From Flavobacterium petrolei (lineage in GTDB: Bacteria > Bacteroidota > Bacteroidia > Flavobacteriales > Flavobacteriaceae), in the NCBI RefSeq assembly GCF_003314435.2, contig NZ_QNVY02000009.1:1-33083 (forward strand): a stretch of DNA of 33,083 nt, given 5' to 3'. A program made the translations under genes and the position numbers. The notes beneath the pieces were generated by a model. That model had not been told where the DNA came from. It searched no databases and worked only from the letters and a program-made list of their open reading frames with translations. Shown here piece after piece: positions 8,097 to 15,996 of this stretch; within the stretch, counting starts at the first letter, position 1, and each line of letters opens with the position of its first letter.

Positions 8097-9968
8097 ATGA
8101 AAACTACATATATACTTTCGTTGCTTTTTTTGTCAGTTTCCACATTTGCACAACAGACGGAAATCCCAGCTTCCTATTCCAATATTCATTATGATAAGGA
8201 TAATCATCTGTATTTCGAAGAGAACGAGAAAAAATATTTTGCCACTGATGCAGAGACTCAATATAGCACTCAAAGGCTCTTGGGCAAACCAACTGGTACA
8301 AGTTCTGGCGTGATTCTGGACTTCGGAAATTTGAAAGGATCTGTTACCTATGGGTTAATACCTTATGGAAAAGCACCACATCCGCTTCCGGTATACCGTT
8401 TTACACAAGCACTCATAGAAGGAAAAGCTGAAATCAATATGGCAGACGCATTCAAATATCCATATGATTTTGTAGGTTGGAAAGAAAATGGATTTTTAAC
8501 CCTTGGCTATAGGGTAACTGATAATAATGGGATGATTTTATTTGATGGAGTTGTTTCTCTAAGCGGAACAGGTCCTTTTGAAGTGCTGCCGGCAGTTTAT
8601 GAAGGCCCATTTGTAAGTAACCTTACAGATACCAGTGTTGTGATTTGGTGTAAAACTACATTGCCTGTACAGGCCCAAGTAGAAATTGATGGCAGAATAT
8701 ATAAGGATAATGTTCCTAAAACGCATCATGAATGGCAAATAAATAGTTTAAAATCCAATCAAAAATACCAGTACAAAGTAACCTACGGTCTACTTTCCCA
8801 GTCGTACCATGTTACGACAGCACTAAAAAAAGGCAGCAGACAAAGTTTTATTTTCGGATATACCAGCGACAGCCGCCACGCAACGGGTGGTGGTGAAAGA
8901 AAAGCATATGGGGCAAATGCTTATATTATGAAAAAAATAGCTGCCCTTGCTTATAAAGAAAATGCCGCTTTTGTTCAGTTTACTGGCGACATGATTAATG
9001 GCTATCTTAGCAGTAAAGAAGAACAACACCTGCAATACACAAACTGGAAAAAATCCATTGAACCTTTTTGGCATTATATGCCATTTAATGTTGGTATGGG
9101 CAATCACGAAGCACTGGGATATGTCTTTGAAGATGAAAGCGGAAAAAACAAGGGTTTTATTGATAGATTTCCTTTTGAGACAGAGTCAGCAGAGACTGTT
9201 TTTGCAGAAGCATTTGTAAATCCTATTAGCGGGCTTATAAGTGAGGATGACAACAAGTATGACCCTGATAAAAAACGGATAGATTTTCCACCTTATGCAG
9301 AAAATGTTTTTTATTACACATATGGAAATACAGCCATGGTTGTACTCAATAGTAATTATTGGTACGCTCCTTCTTTAAGCAAAGAAACTGCAACAAGCGG
9401 TGGGCTGCACGGTTATATAATGGACAACCAACTTGATTGGTTAAGGGCAACCATTCAAAAGCTTGAAAATGACAAAGACATAGACCATATTTTTATTACT
9501 CAGCATACCCCTGCATTTCCTAACGGAGGGCACAGTAAGGACGATATGTGGTACAGTGGTGATAACACAAAGCGTCCGTGGATTGGTGGGAAACCAGTTG
9601 AAAAAGGAATTATTGAAAGAAGGGACGAATACTTAGATATTCTAATTAATGAAAGTAAAAAAACTGTTGCGATACTTACCGGTGATGAGCATAATTACAA
9701 CTGGTTGAAATTAACACAAGAGGTTCCTATTTATCCCGCAGATTATCCTAGTAAAAAATTGAATGTATCTCGTTCAATCTATCAAATTAATAATGGTGCA
9801 GCAGGTGCGCCCTATTATGCACAAGAGGTATTGCCATGGAGCAAGTTTACCCAGTCTTTTAGTGTGGAAAATGCTTTGTGCCTTTTTTATGTAAACGGAA
9901 AGAGAATTACGATGAAAGTATATAATCCGGATACCTTGAATCTTATAGATGAACTTGAAGTAAAATAG
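8097..9968 (+). CDS. Secreted metallophosphoesterase (purple acid phosphatase-like)
   Basis: A 623-residue protein with a clear signal peptide (residues 1-19, ending FAQQ) for export. After an N-terminal beta-rich region with a fibronectin-like segment (about 165-240, LTDTSVVIWCKTT to YKVTYG), the catalytic domain shows SDSR (about 253), FTGDMINGY (about 294), GMGNHEALG (about 333), TQHTPAFPNGGH (about 467) and LTGDEHNYN (about 528). This is the order of metal ligands in calcineurin-like and purple acid phosphatases. The first motif is SDSR rather than the usual DxH, which may alter the first metal site. It probably releases phosphate in the periplasm. chrA begins 5 bases after its stop. Confidence 0.83.
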   Translation: MKTTYILSLLFLSVSTFAQQTEIPASYSNIHYDKDNHLYFEENEKKYFATDAETQYSTQRLLGKPTGTSSGVILDFGNLKGSVTYGLIPYGKAPHPLPVYRFTQALIEGKAEINMADAFKYPYDFVGWKENGFLTLGYRVTDNNGMILFDGVVSLSGTGPFEVLPAVYEGPFVSNLTDTSVVIWCKTTLPVQAQVEIDGRIYKDNVPKTHHEWQINSLKSNQKYQYKVTYGLLSQSYHVTTALKKGSRQSFIFGYTSDSRHATGGGERKAYGANAYIMKKIAALAYKENAAFVQFTGDMINGYLSSKEEQHLQYTNWKKSIEPFWHYMPFNVGMGNHEALGYVFEDESGKNKGFIDRFPFETESAETVFAEAFVNPISGLISEDDNKYDPDKKRIDFPPYAENVFYYTYGNTAMVVLNSNYWYAPSLSKETATSGGLHGYIMDNQLDWLRATIQKLENDKDIDHIFITQHTPAFPNGGHSKDDMWYSGDNTKRPWIGGKPVEKGIIERRDEYLDILINESKKTVAILTGDEHNYNWLKLTQEVPIYPADYPSKKLNVSRSIYQINNGAAGAPYYAQEVLPWSKFTQSFSVENALCLFYVNGKRITMKVYNPDTLNLIDELEVK

Positions 9969-9973
9969 TTGTA

Positions 9974-11104
9974 ATGGAGGGGAAAATACCGATAAAAAAA
10001 ATTGCTCAACTCTTTCTCAAACTGGGATTCATCGGTTTTGGAGGTCCGGCAGCACATATTGCAATGATGCAGCGGGAAGTTGTCGCCAAAAGAAAATGGT
10101 TGAGCGAACAGCATTTTTTAGATTTATTGGGAGCTACCAATCTTATTCCAGGACCCAATAGTACTGAAATGGCGATACACATTGGGTACGACAAAGGGGG
10201 TTGGAAAGGGCTGCTCGTTGCAGGCATGTGTTTTATTTTGCCGGCGGTTTTTATTACTGGTATTTTTGCTTGGCTGTACAGGCAATACGGACAATTACCC
10301 GAAATACAGCCGTTTATTTACGGTATAAAGCCAGCAATTATAGCCATCATTATCGGGGCAATTTTTCCATTAGCCAAAAAATCGATCAAGTCAATTGTAT
10401 TAGCATTTATAGGCATCGCTGTATTGTTTCTGTCTTTACTGGGAATCAGCGAAATCTATTTAATGTTTGGCGCAGGCCTGTTCGCATTGGGTTTGTTTTA
10501 TATTCAAAATTATAAAAACAGTACGCTGCAAAGTTTTGTTCCAGTTCTTTTTTTTCAAATTGCAAACGGGCACTTACTTTCAGAAACAAACGCCAGATTA
10601 TTTTGGATATTTTTAAAAATAGGTGCTGTTCTCTACGGAAGCGGTTATGTTCTGTTCGCTTTTTTAGATACAGAATTGGTAGCAAACGGCTTACTTACCC
10701 GACAGCAATTGATGGATGCTATTGCAGTTGGGCAGTTCACGCCAGGACCTGTTTTTTCATCAGTTACATTTATTGGTTATCAAATCAATGGACTATCTGG
10801 TGCTGTTATTTCAACAATTGCTATTTTTCTTCCATCGTTTGTATTGGTGGCATTGCTTAAGCCTCTGATGAAAAAAATGCGAAATTCTAAGAGCCTGTCT
10901 GCTTCGCTGGATGCTGTAAATATAGCCTCTGTTGCCATTATTATTGCTGTTTGTTTTACAATGGGCAAAGAAACCATTATCGATTGGAAGACAATCAGCA
11001 TAGCGCTGATTAGTGTAGTTGTCGTTTTTAAATTCAAAACAATCAACAGTGCATTTATTGTGTTGGGTGGCGCGCTCCTAGGCTATCTCTTATATCAATT
11101 TTAA
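9974..11104 (+). CDS. chrA: Chromate efflux transporter ChrA (two CHR domains)
   Basis: A 376-residue membrane protein, the usual size for long-chain CHR family members. Two homologous halves are visible. The first has GFIGFGGPAAHIAMMQREVV, LLGATNLIPGPNSTEMAIHIGY and a PGPN loop; the second has GSGYVLFAFLDTELV, AIAVGQFTPGPVFSSVTFIGY and a PGPV loop. These GFGG and PGP motifs are the CHR signature. ChrA exports chromate using the proton motive force. It ends a closely spaced run starting with the cytochrome gene, and a hairpin follows. The substrate is assigned by family; sulfate-analogue transport cannot be excluded. Confidence 0.92.
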   Translation: MEGKIPIKKIAQLFLKLGFIGFGGPAAHIAMMQREVVAKRKWLSEQHFLDLLGATNLIPGPNSTEMAIHIGYDKGGWKGLLVAGMCFILPAVFITGIFAWLYRQYGQLPEIQPFIYGIKPAIIAIIIGAIFPLAKKSIKSIVLAFIGIAVLFLSLLGISEIYLMFGAGLFALGLFYIQNYKNSTLQSFVPVLFFQIANGHLLSETNARLFWIFLKIGAVLYGSGYVLFAFLDTELVANGLLTRQQLMDAIAVGQFTPGPVFSSVTFIGYQINGLSGAVISTIAIFLPSFVLVALLKPLMKKMRNSKSLSASLDAVNIASVAIIIAVCFTMGKETIIDWKTISIALISVVVVFKFKTINSAFIVLGGALLGYLLYQF

Positions 11105-11156
11105 TCGTATCATTATGCTTTCAATATTGTTACATAGCAGGCTTTCATAGGTAAAA

Positions 11157-11203
11157 AAAGGCAATAGTATCTATAGATAATAGTAAATAAACTATTACCC
11201 TTT
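11157..11203 (+). terminator. Hairpin after chrA
   Basis: AAAGG-C-AATAG (11157-11167) pairs with CTATT-AC-CCTTT (11192-11203) with a small internal bulge; the loop holds a palindrome TATCTATAGATA and TAATAGT/ACTATTA. It lies between convergent genes (chrA and the IS110 transposase) and could serve both. It may also be part of the IS110 end. Confidence 0.4.
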
Positions 11204-11257
11204 CCTAGTAATTTATGTGGAGTGATGACTTAACTATAAGTATTTCAACTCACATTT

Positions 11258-12334
11258 TTATATAACTATTTCTACGGTCGGCAAAATTTGATATGCATAT
11301 TCCGGGTTATAAAAAGAATTGTTTTTCCAGAGGATAAAAGTCAATTCTAATATTTTTCTTTGGATGGCAACGATAGCTTTCATTTTAATGCCATGCCTTG
11401 AAACCAATCTTAAAAAGATATCTCTGAACCTTTCATCGGTTCTAATCGCAGCCAGTGCCGGAAAGTGCATGACTTTCCTTAAATTCCGATTACCTCGCTT
11501 GGATATACGGGGTTTGGATTTTACGGATGTCCCAGATGTCTTTTCTCTTACATCTAATCCCGCATAACTGACCAGTTGCCTTTTATTCTTTATGAGTTCG
11601 AAACCGTTGGTTTCAGCGATAATGGTCACGGCAGTCAAATTTCCAACTCCGGGTATAGAAGATATTATTTTCATCTTTTCTGCTAATACCTCATCTTTTT
11701 TGATGAGTTTAGCAATTTCTTCTCGTATCTCCTTTTCCTGCGTATCAATCAAGGCTATTCTTTTGTTTGTTCTTTTAACTGACTTTTCACTTGATGTTGC
11801 AGAGGTACGTTCAGCATGCAACTGATTTTTTAACATGGTACGTTCCTGTACCAACTGCTCACGTTCCCGACAAAGCTGCCTTAAATCATTGAATATTTTT
11901 AGAGGAGGGTGCCAAACTTCCAATTGCCTTTCCAAACCAAATCTTGCAATTGCTTGTGAAGCACTCTTGTCAGTAATCGTTCTTATATCAAGTGTTCTCA
12001 CATAATTACTAATCTTGTTTGGTAAAACGATACTGACTTGTTTTTGAACACTGCATAGATAATAGGCTAACGATTCATGGTAAACCCCTGTTGCTTCCAT
12101 TACGTAACGTACTTCCGTTGTGGTTAATGTTTGCTTATTAACCCACAATACAAGACTCGAAAACCCTTTTTTAGTATTGGGAAATACTTTGTAAGCATAA
12201 ACTTCAACACTGATCTGCTCATCCATCCGACCAAGTGACACAACTAATTCCCTTTGCGCAACATCAATTCCGACTGTTTGTTTTAATAATACCTTCATTT
12301 TATTTGGTTTAGGTAAGTGATAACCTTTTTTCAT
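11258..12334 (-). CDS. IS110 family transposase
   Basis: A 358-residue transposase with the two IS110 domains. The N-terminal RuvC-like DEDD domain begins VGIDVAQRELVVSLG. The C-terminal Transposase_20 domain contains SIPGVGNLTAVTIIAE, LVSYAGLDVRE and KRGNRNLRKVMHFPALAA with the catalytic serine region. I chose ATG 12334 because AGGAG stands 6 bases upstream; an ATG at 12373 would add 13 residues. IS110 elements lack terminal inverted repeats and make no target duplication, so the exact ends cannot be read here. It sits between the metal cargo and the defence genes. Confidence 0.92.
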   Translation of the reverse strand: MKKGYHLPKPNKMKVLLKQTVGIDVAQRELVVSLGRMDEQISVEVYAYKVFPNTKKGFSSLVLWVNKQTLTTTEVRYVMEATGVYHESLAYYLCSVQKQVSIVLPNKISNYVRTLDIRTITDKSASQAIARFGLERQLEVWHPPLKIFNDLRQLCREREQLVQERTMLKNQLHAERTSATSSEKSVKRTNKRIALIDTQEKEIREEIAKLIKKDEVLAEKMKIISSIPGVGNLTAVTIIAETNGFELIKNKRQLVSYAGLDVREKTSGTSVKSKPRISKRGNRNLRKVMHFPALAAIRTDERFRDIFLRLVSRHGIKMKAIVAIQRKILELTFILWKNNSFYNPEYAYQILPTVEIVI

Positions 12335-12540
12335 CTTTTCTCCTGAGTGGATATACTGGCTATACAACCTCAAATAGGGATGTATTCCTTACATTCTGTT
12401 CAGATTCTAAAAGGTAAAAGAAGAGGAGGCAGTCTCTTTTCTTGAATATACCGTAAGGCTATTTAAAGCAAAATCTGCTCTCGCCCTTCTTCACTTAAAT
12501 TATATTATACAAACATAGGAGAAGCAAAAGAACGCCGCTT
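12335..12540 (-). ncRNA. Putative IS110 bridge-RNA region (non-coding flank)
   Basis: The roughly 200 bases upstream of the IS110 transposase start are non-coding, as expected for the end of IS110-group elements that specifies the bridge RNA. One hairpin is visible: AAAAGAAGAG and CTCTTTTCTT around 12417-12446, 8 of 10 positions paired. The loops that would recognise donor and target cannot be assigned by eye. Extent and RNA identity are inferred from the known architecture. Confidence 0.3.
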
Positions 12541-12549
12541 TGGTTTATA

Positions 12550-12576
12550 TTTGTCCTTACAATTTTAGTATGTTTG
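12550..12576 (+). promoter_or_regulatory. Candidate promoter for the GHKL gene pair
   Basis: TATGTTTG (12569-12576) fits the Bacteroidota -7 consensus TAnnTTTG, with a TTTG (12550-12553) upstream as possible -33 box; the 15-base spacer is shorter than usual. A second TAnnTTTG match lies at 12546-12553. The start codon is 40 bases downstream. Confidence 0.35.
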
Positions 12577-12615
12577 TTATTAGAAATTTGCAAACAGTTT
12601 TAATAAGGAAATTCA

Positions 12616-13794
12616 ATGATTGAAATAATAATTCCTAAAAGTATCACACCGAGCAGAATTAACGATTTATATAGAAAATATATAAATCAACAAAATCTGA
12701 ATGAAATAACTCTAATAATTCCAAATTCTATTAATAAATATACTTTTGGACTATTAGCTGATTTATTAAAATTTACTATTACCTTAAATAGTAGAACTCC
12801 TATTAAAACATTAAAAATTGATATTGAAAATGAGAATTTAGACTCTTTGTATGACCAAGAATATGCTTATCCAATAATTTCATTATTATGGAATACATCA
12901 AATTTTATTGATAAAAACAACTCAGATATTAAGACTATATTAAGAGATAAACAAAATGATTTCTTTATAAAAATGAACTCCCTATCAAGAATAAAGGGGA
13001 ATAAATATCTACTAACTAATACTGATCATCTTTCAAAAAATAAAGGCTTAATAAGGCTATTGGAAAATCCTAAAGGATTTAATGATGATGAAGAACAAAT
13101 AACCAATAGTATTAAGAAAATTTTCAACAATAATGTTTTAACCTTCAACAAAAATAATAAAATTGAAATTGAAAGCATTATTGAAGATATTGGAGCAATA
13201 GTTTATGAATTAGCAAAAAATACTTATGAATGGGGGAAAACAGATTCTAATCTGATTGATGTACCATCAAGTATTCGAGGTGTATACTTCCGCTTTCATA
13301 TAAATAATAGTGATAAGCTAATTGAAGAATTTGAACATACACCCATACAACCTTTTTTTAAACATGCTTTCATTTTGGATAACTGTCTCAATGAACAAAA
13401 TCAAATATACTATTTGGAAATTCTCGTTTTTGATTCTGGAATTGGATTTATAGATAGATTTCATCAAAAAAACAACTTAAGTGATTTGGAAATAATTAAA
13501 AAGTGTCTTGTAAAAAATCAAACTTCTTCGACTTCAAATCTTAAAACAAAAAAAGGTATTGGATTAGATAGAATATTAGGTATTCTAAATCAAAAGGGGT
13601 TCGTTCGTATATCTACTGACAAATACTCCGTTTATAGAGATCTAATTAAAGACAATTATGAGCCTATTGACATACAACAACTAGATAAATTAAAACTAGA
13701 TGACTGGAATGATAACAATTTCAATAACGAAAATGTCATTAAATCTCAAGGTTCTTACATAAGTATATTATATCCTTTTAAAAGCAGTAACTAA
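12616..13794 (+). CDS. GHKL-type (Hsp90/MutL/histidine-kinase fold) ATPase, uncharacterised
   Basis: A 392-residue protein with a recognisable GHKL ATP-binding fold in its second half. The N-box is ELAKN (198-202, E198 catalytic and N202 magnesium-binding). The G1 box is DSGIGF (273-278), followed by KGIGLDRIL (313-321) as the G2 box. The N-terminal 150 residues (IPKSITPSRINDLYRKYINQ, then beta-rich) resemble no domain I know. There are no histidine-kinase dimerisation, MutL or topoisomerase domains. The gene is very AT-rich and lysine/asparagine/isoleucine-rich compared with its neighbours, suggesting separate acquisition. Its stop overlaps the next start by one base (TAATG), so the two proteins probably work together. 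The defence role is inferred from location only. Confidence 0.8.
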   Translation: MIEIIIPKSITPSRINDLYRKYINQQNLNEITLIIPNSINKYTFGLLADLLKFTITLNSRTPIKTLKIDIENENLDSLYDQEYAYPIISLLWNTSNFIDKNNSDIKTILRDKQNDFFIKMNSLSRIKGNKYLLTNTDHLSKNKGLIRLLENPKGFNDDEEQITNSIKKIFNNNVLTFNKNNKIEIESIIEDIGAIVYELAKNTYEWGKTDSNLIDVPSSIRGVYFRFHINNSDKLIEEFEHTPIQPFFKHAFILDNCLNEQNQIYYLEILVFDSGIGFIDRFHQKNNLSDLEIIKKCLVKNQTSSTSNLKTKKGIGLDRILGILNQKGFVRISTDKYSVYRDLIKDNYEPIDIQQLDKLKLDDWNDNNFNNENVIKSQGSYISILYPFKSSN

Positions 13795-14295
13795 TGGGGA
13801 AGTTTTACATTTACAATTCAAATATTGAAGATAAAAAATATAAAAATGCTACCATTATTTTTAATCCTAGCATTGAGTTTGATTTTAATTCTTTAAAAAA
13901 TATGTTATCGGAGCATTTTAGAGATTTTTATCAAACAAATGCTCTTGTCTTTATTCACTGTTCTACCAGCATATCTCCAGAAATGCTTATAAAAGATAAT
14001 ATTGACAAAATATTCAAAAGCATTCCAAAAGTAGAAGAGCACTATCTTATCGAAAATATTTTTTATGTATCTTATGAGAAATCAACTTTTAATTTTTCAA
14101 GGAAAGATAAGTTCTTAAAAGATAATTTTAAAGAAATAATTAATCAAGGTTTGGCAAATATTTTTATAAGAAATGGAGGTCTCGTAGAAAGCAATGGAGT
14201 TTCTCACCATTATGTCTTTCCATCGGGAAAACATTCGTCAAAATTTTTAAGAACTGCAAATGTACTGGTTAAGAAAAGTGAAATCGATTTTATTG
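13794..14295 (+). pseudogene. Orotate-phosphoribosyltransferase-like protein, C-terminus lost to an IS21 insertion
   Basis: Residues 1-167 are native and the frame then runs into the end of an IS21 element, adding the tail VQIPVILTTQFQFKV before a stop. Near the break, HHYVFPSGKHSSKFLRTANV (139-158) resembles the N-terminal hood of orotate-type phosphoribosyltransferases (PyrE: G-F-L-SGR-S-YF). The PRPP-binding loop that should follow is missing, so the product is probably inactive. It overlaps the GHKL ATPase gene by one base, shares its extreme AT-richness and is clearly its partner. The family call is inferred from a short motif; the gene may belong to a phosphoribosyltransferase-like group without known enzymatic activity. 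Confidence 0.6.
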
Positions 14296-14685
14296 TGCAA
14301 ATTCCAGTGATATTGACCACCCAATTCCAATTTAAAGTGACCACCTGATTCCAATTCAAAATGACCATCCAATTCCGGAGCAAACTGACCACCCCAATTT
14401 TTCATTAAAAACTGCTCTTTTTCATCTGTTAATTAGTATTCAAATATACTTAAAATATTATCCTTTGTTTATGCCTCTTTTTTTTCTCATAGATTCCCCA
14501 TGTAATTCGAGTCGGTGAGATTGATGTATAAGTCTATCCAAAATTGCATCAGCTATAGTTTTTTCGCCAATTATATCATACCAACCTTGCACTGGGATTT
14601 GTGATGTTACAATTATAGAACCATTATTATGCCTGTCTTCAATGATCTCCAAAAGGGTAATTCGGTTGTGACTATCCAATGCTTG
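14296..14685. mobile_element. Truncated IS21 element (left end plus 3' part of istB)
   Basis: The segment begins TGCAAATTCCAG, identical to the left end of the complete IS21 copy at 15837, and follows that copy closely, with scattered mismatches (roughly one in 15 bases), up to GCTTG at 14681-14685. There it breaks into IS66 sequence. The internal repeats of ATTGACCACC typical of IS21 ends are present. The rest of this copy is absent on the other side. Confidence 0.85.
14458..14685 (-). pseudogene. istB: IstB (IS21 helper ATPase), C-terminal fragment
   Basis: About 76 codons corresponding to the last third of the complete IstB at 15997-16734 (RITLLEIIEDRHNNGSIIVT through RKKRGINKG). The N-terminal part with Walker A and B is missing because IS66 sequence starts at about 14686. 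The open frame extends a few codons into IS66 sequence, where an ATG gives it an artificial start. It is not functional. Confidence 0.85.
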
Positions 14686-14755
14686 TATCCGCCCGAGCAA
14701 GCACATATTTCATGAGCTGATGTAACACAGTAGTTTTGTCCAAAAGAATAATAAG

Positions 14756-15037
14756 ATGGACAAAAAAGAATATATGTTATCTCAAGTGGAAGCTTGGAAA
14801 CAAAGCGGTATTAGTCAACAAACATTTTGTGATAAATCCGGAATCAAATTAGGCACTTTTAGCTATTGGGTGCGAATAAGTAAACAGCAAGACGATTTAG
14901 CTGGTGGATTTATTGAGCTCGCCAATCCAAGTATTGATCTGAAGAGTCGGTATGAAATAGTCTATCCCAATGGTGTCATACTGAAAGTTCAGAACACCGA
15001 TCTTAAAGAAATCTTCTCTTTAGTAAACCTGTATTAA
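14756..15037 (+). CDS. tnpA: IS66 family accessory protein TnpA
   Basis: A 93-residue protein with the IS66 TnpA helix-turn-helix pattern: EAWKQSGISQQTFCDKSGIKLGTFSYWV in two short pieces (about residues 13-40), followed by a beta-rich C-terminus. It overlaps the next gene by one base, as is normal for IS66 elements, where coupling sets the ratio of the proteins. The gene looks intact, but the element is not complete. Confidence 0.88.
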   Translation: MDKKEYMLSQVEAWKQSGISQQTFCDKSGIKLGTFSYWVRISKQQDDLAGGFIELANPSIDLKSRYEIVYPNGVILKVQNTDLKEIFSLVNLY

Positions 15038-15372
15038 TGTTTAGCCTGAGCAGTTCTCATACTTTTTTGCTATATCCTCAAGTTTGCGATATGAGGAAAA
15101 GTTTTGACGGCTTGTGTGGTATTGTGACTAATGAACTAGGACGGGTAGCTCATAGTGGAGAAGTCTTTATTTTTGTTAATCGTAAAAAGAATCAGATCAA
15201 ACTGCTTCATTGGGAAGCAGGTGGTTTTGTGCTATATCACAAGCGCTTAGAAGAAGGAACTTTTGCAATGGTTAATACTAATGATCTTCGAATTAGTTGG
15301 AGCGATTTAGTGTTAATGATAGAAGGAATTCATATTATAAAAAGCAGTAAAAAAAGGCGGTTTTCTATGTAG
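15037..15372 (+). CDS. tnpB: IS66 family accessory protein TnpB
   Basis: A 111-residue protein matching IS66 Orf2/TnpB: YPQVCDMRKSFDGLCGIV, FIFVNRKKNQIKLLHWEAGG and FVLYHKRLEEGTF are the three conserved blocks. TnpB is required for transposition of IS66 elements but has no known catalytic activity. It lies between tnpA and the truncated tnpC. Confidence 0.93.
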   Translation: MFSLSSSHTFLLYPQVCDMRKSFDGLCGIVTNELGRVAHSGEVFIFVNRKKNQIKLLHWEAGGFVLYHKRLEEGTFAMVNTNDLRISWSDLVLMIEGIHIIKSSKKRRFSM

Positions 15373-15424
15373 ATTTCACCTGTAAATCCTTTGTAAATAC
15401 TGGTGTTTTGCTTATATTTACGGC

Positions 15425-15836
15425 ATGGAAATGAACTTAGAAAACTTATCAAAACAAGACCTTTTGGAACTTTTAAAAAAGCAATCCAAAGCTATTTCCA
15501 AGCACGAGAATGACCTCTTCAAAGAGAAAGAAAAAAGCACGGGTTTAGAATCGAAAGTAACGGGTTTAGAGACAAAAGTAGACGACTTACAGCGTTTAGT
15601 TGATTTACTTAGACGCATGCAGTTTGGACAGAAACGCGAGCGTTTTGAAGACCCTTCTCAAACTACTTTACCTTTAGATGTAGAACAAGATGTTCTAGAA
15701 GAACAAGAAGCAGTAATCAAACAAGAGATTACGTATTCCCGTGAAAAGAAAAAGCATCCAGGAAGAGCCAAGCTTCCAGATCATTTACCAGTAGAAGAAA
15801 TAGAAATACATCCAGAGGGAGATTTATCAGATAAGG
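15425..15836 (+). pseudogene. tnpC: IS66 transposase TnpC, N-terminal fragment
   Basis: About 137 native residues: a leucine-rich coiled-coil (residues 5-65, LSKQDLLELLKKQSKAI onward), then MQFGQKRERF and a zinc-binding-linker region ending HPEGDLSDK. The DDE catalytic domain (some 350 further residues) is missing because the frame runs into the left end of the IS21 at 15837, which supplies the tail VQIPVILTTQFQFKV and the stop. The element cannot move by itself. Confidence 0.9.
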
Positions 15837-15930
15837 TGCAAATTCCAGTGATATTGACCACCCAATTCCAATTTAAAGTGAGCACCTGATTCCAATTCAA
15901 AATGACCACCCAATTCCGGGGCAAAATGAC
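15837..15930. repeat. IS21 left terminal multiple repeats
   Basis: Four spaced copies of a motif near TGACCACCCAATTCCA (one variant reads TGAGCACCTGATTCCA) are spaced at about 20-25 bases. They match transposase-binding repeats at IS21 ends and recur at 14296-14390 in the truncated copy. Confidence 0.75.
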
Positions 15931-15996
15931 CACCCCATTTTTCATTAAAAACTACTCTTTTTCATCTGTTAATTAGTGTTCAAATATACTTAAATA

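Larger units (their letters stand above)
14686..15836. mobile_element. IS66 family element, 3' part removed by the second IS21
   Basis: Contains the IS66 gene order tnpA, tnpB and the first part of tnpC on the plus strand. The left boundary is taken where homology to istB stops (about 14686); the terminal inverted repeat could not be defined. The right end is missing: tnpC runs into an IS21 end at 15837, and no IS66 sequence is found on the far side of that IS21. Confidence 0.8.

Noticed and set aside
12616..13794. Histidine kinase of a two-component system
   Set aside because: There is no dimerisation/phosphoacceptor histidine domain, no membrane segment and no response regulator beside it; only the GHKL ATP site is present.
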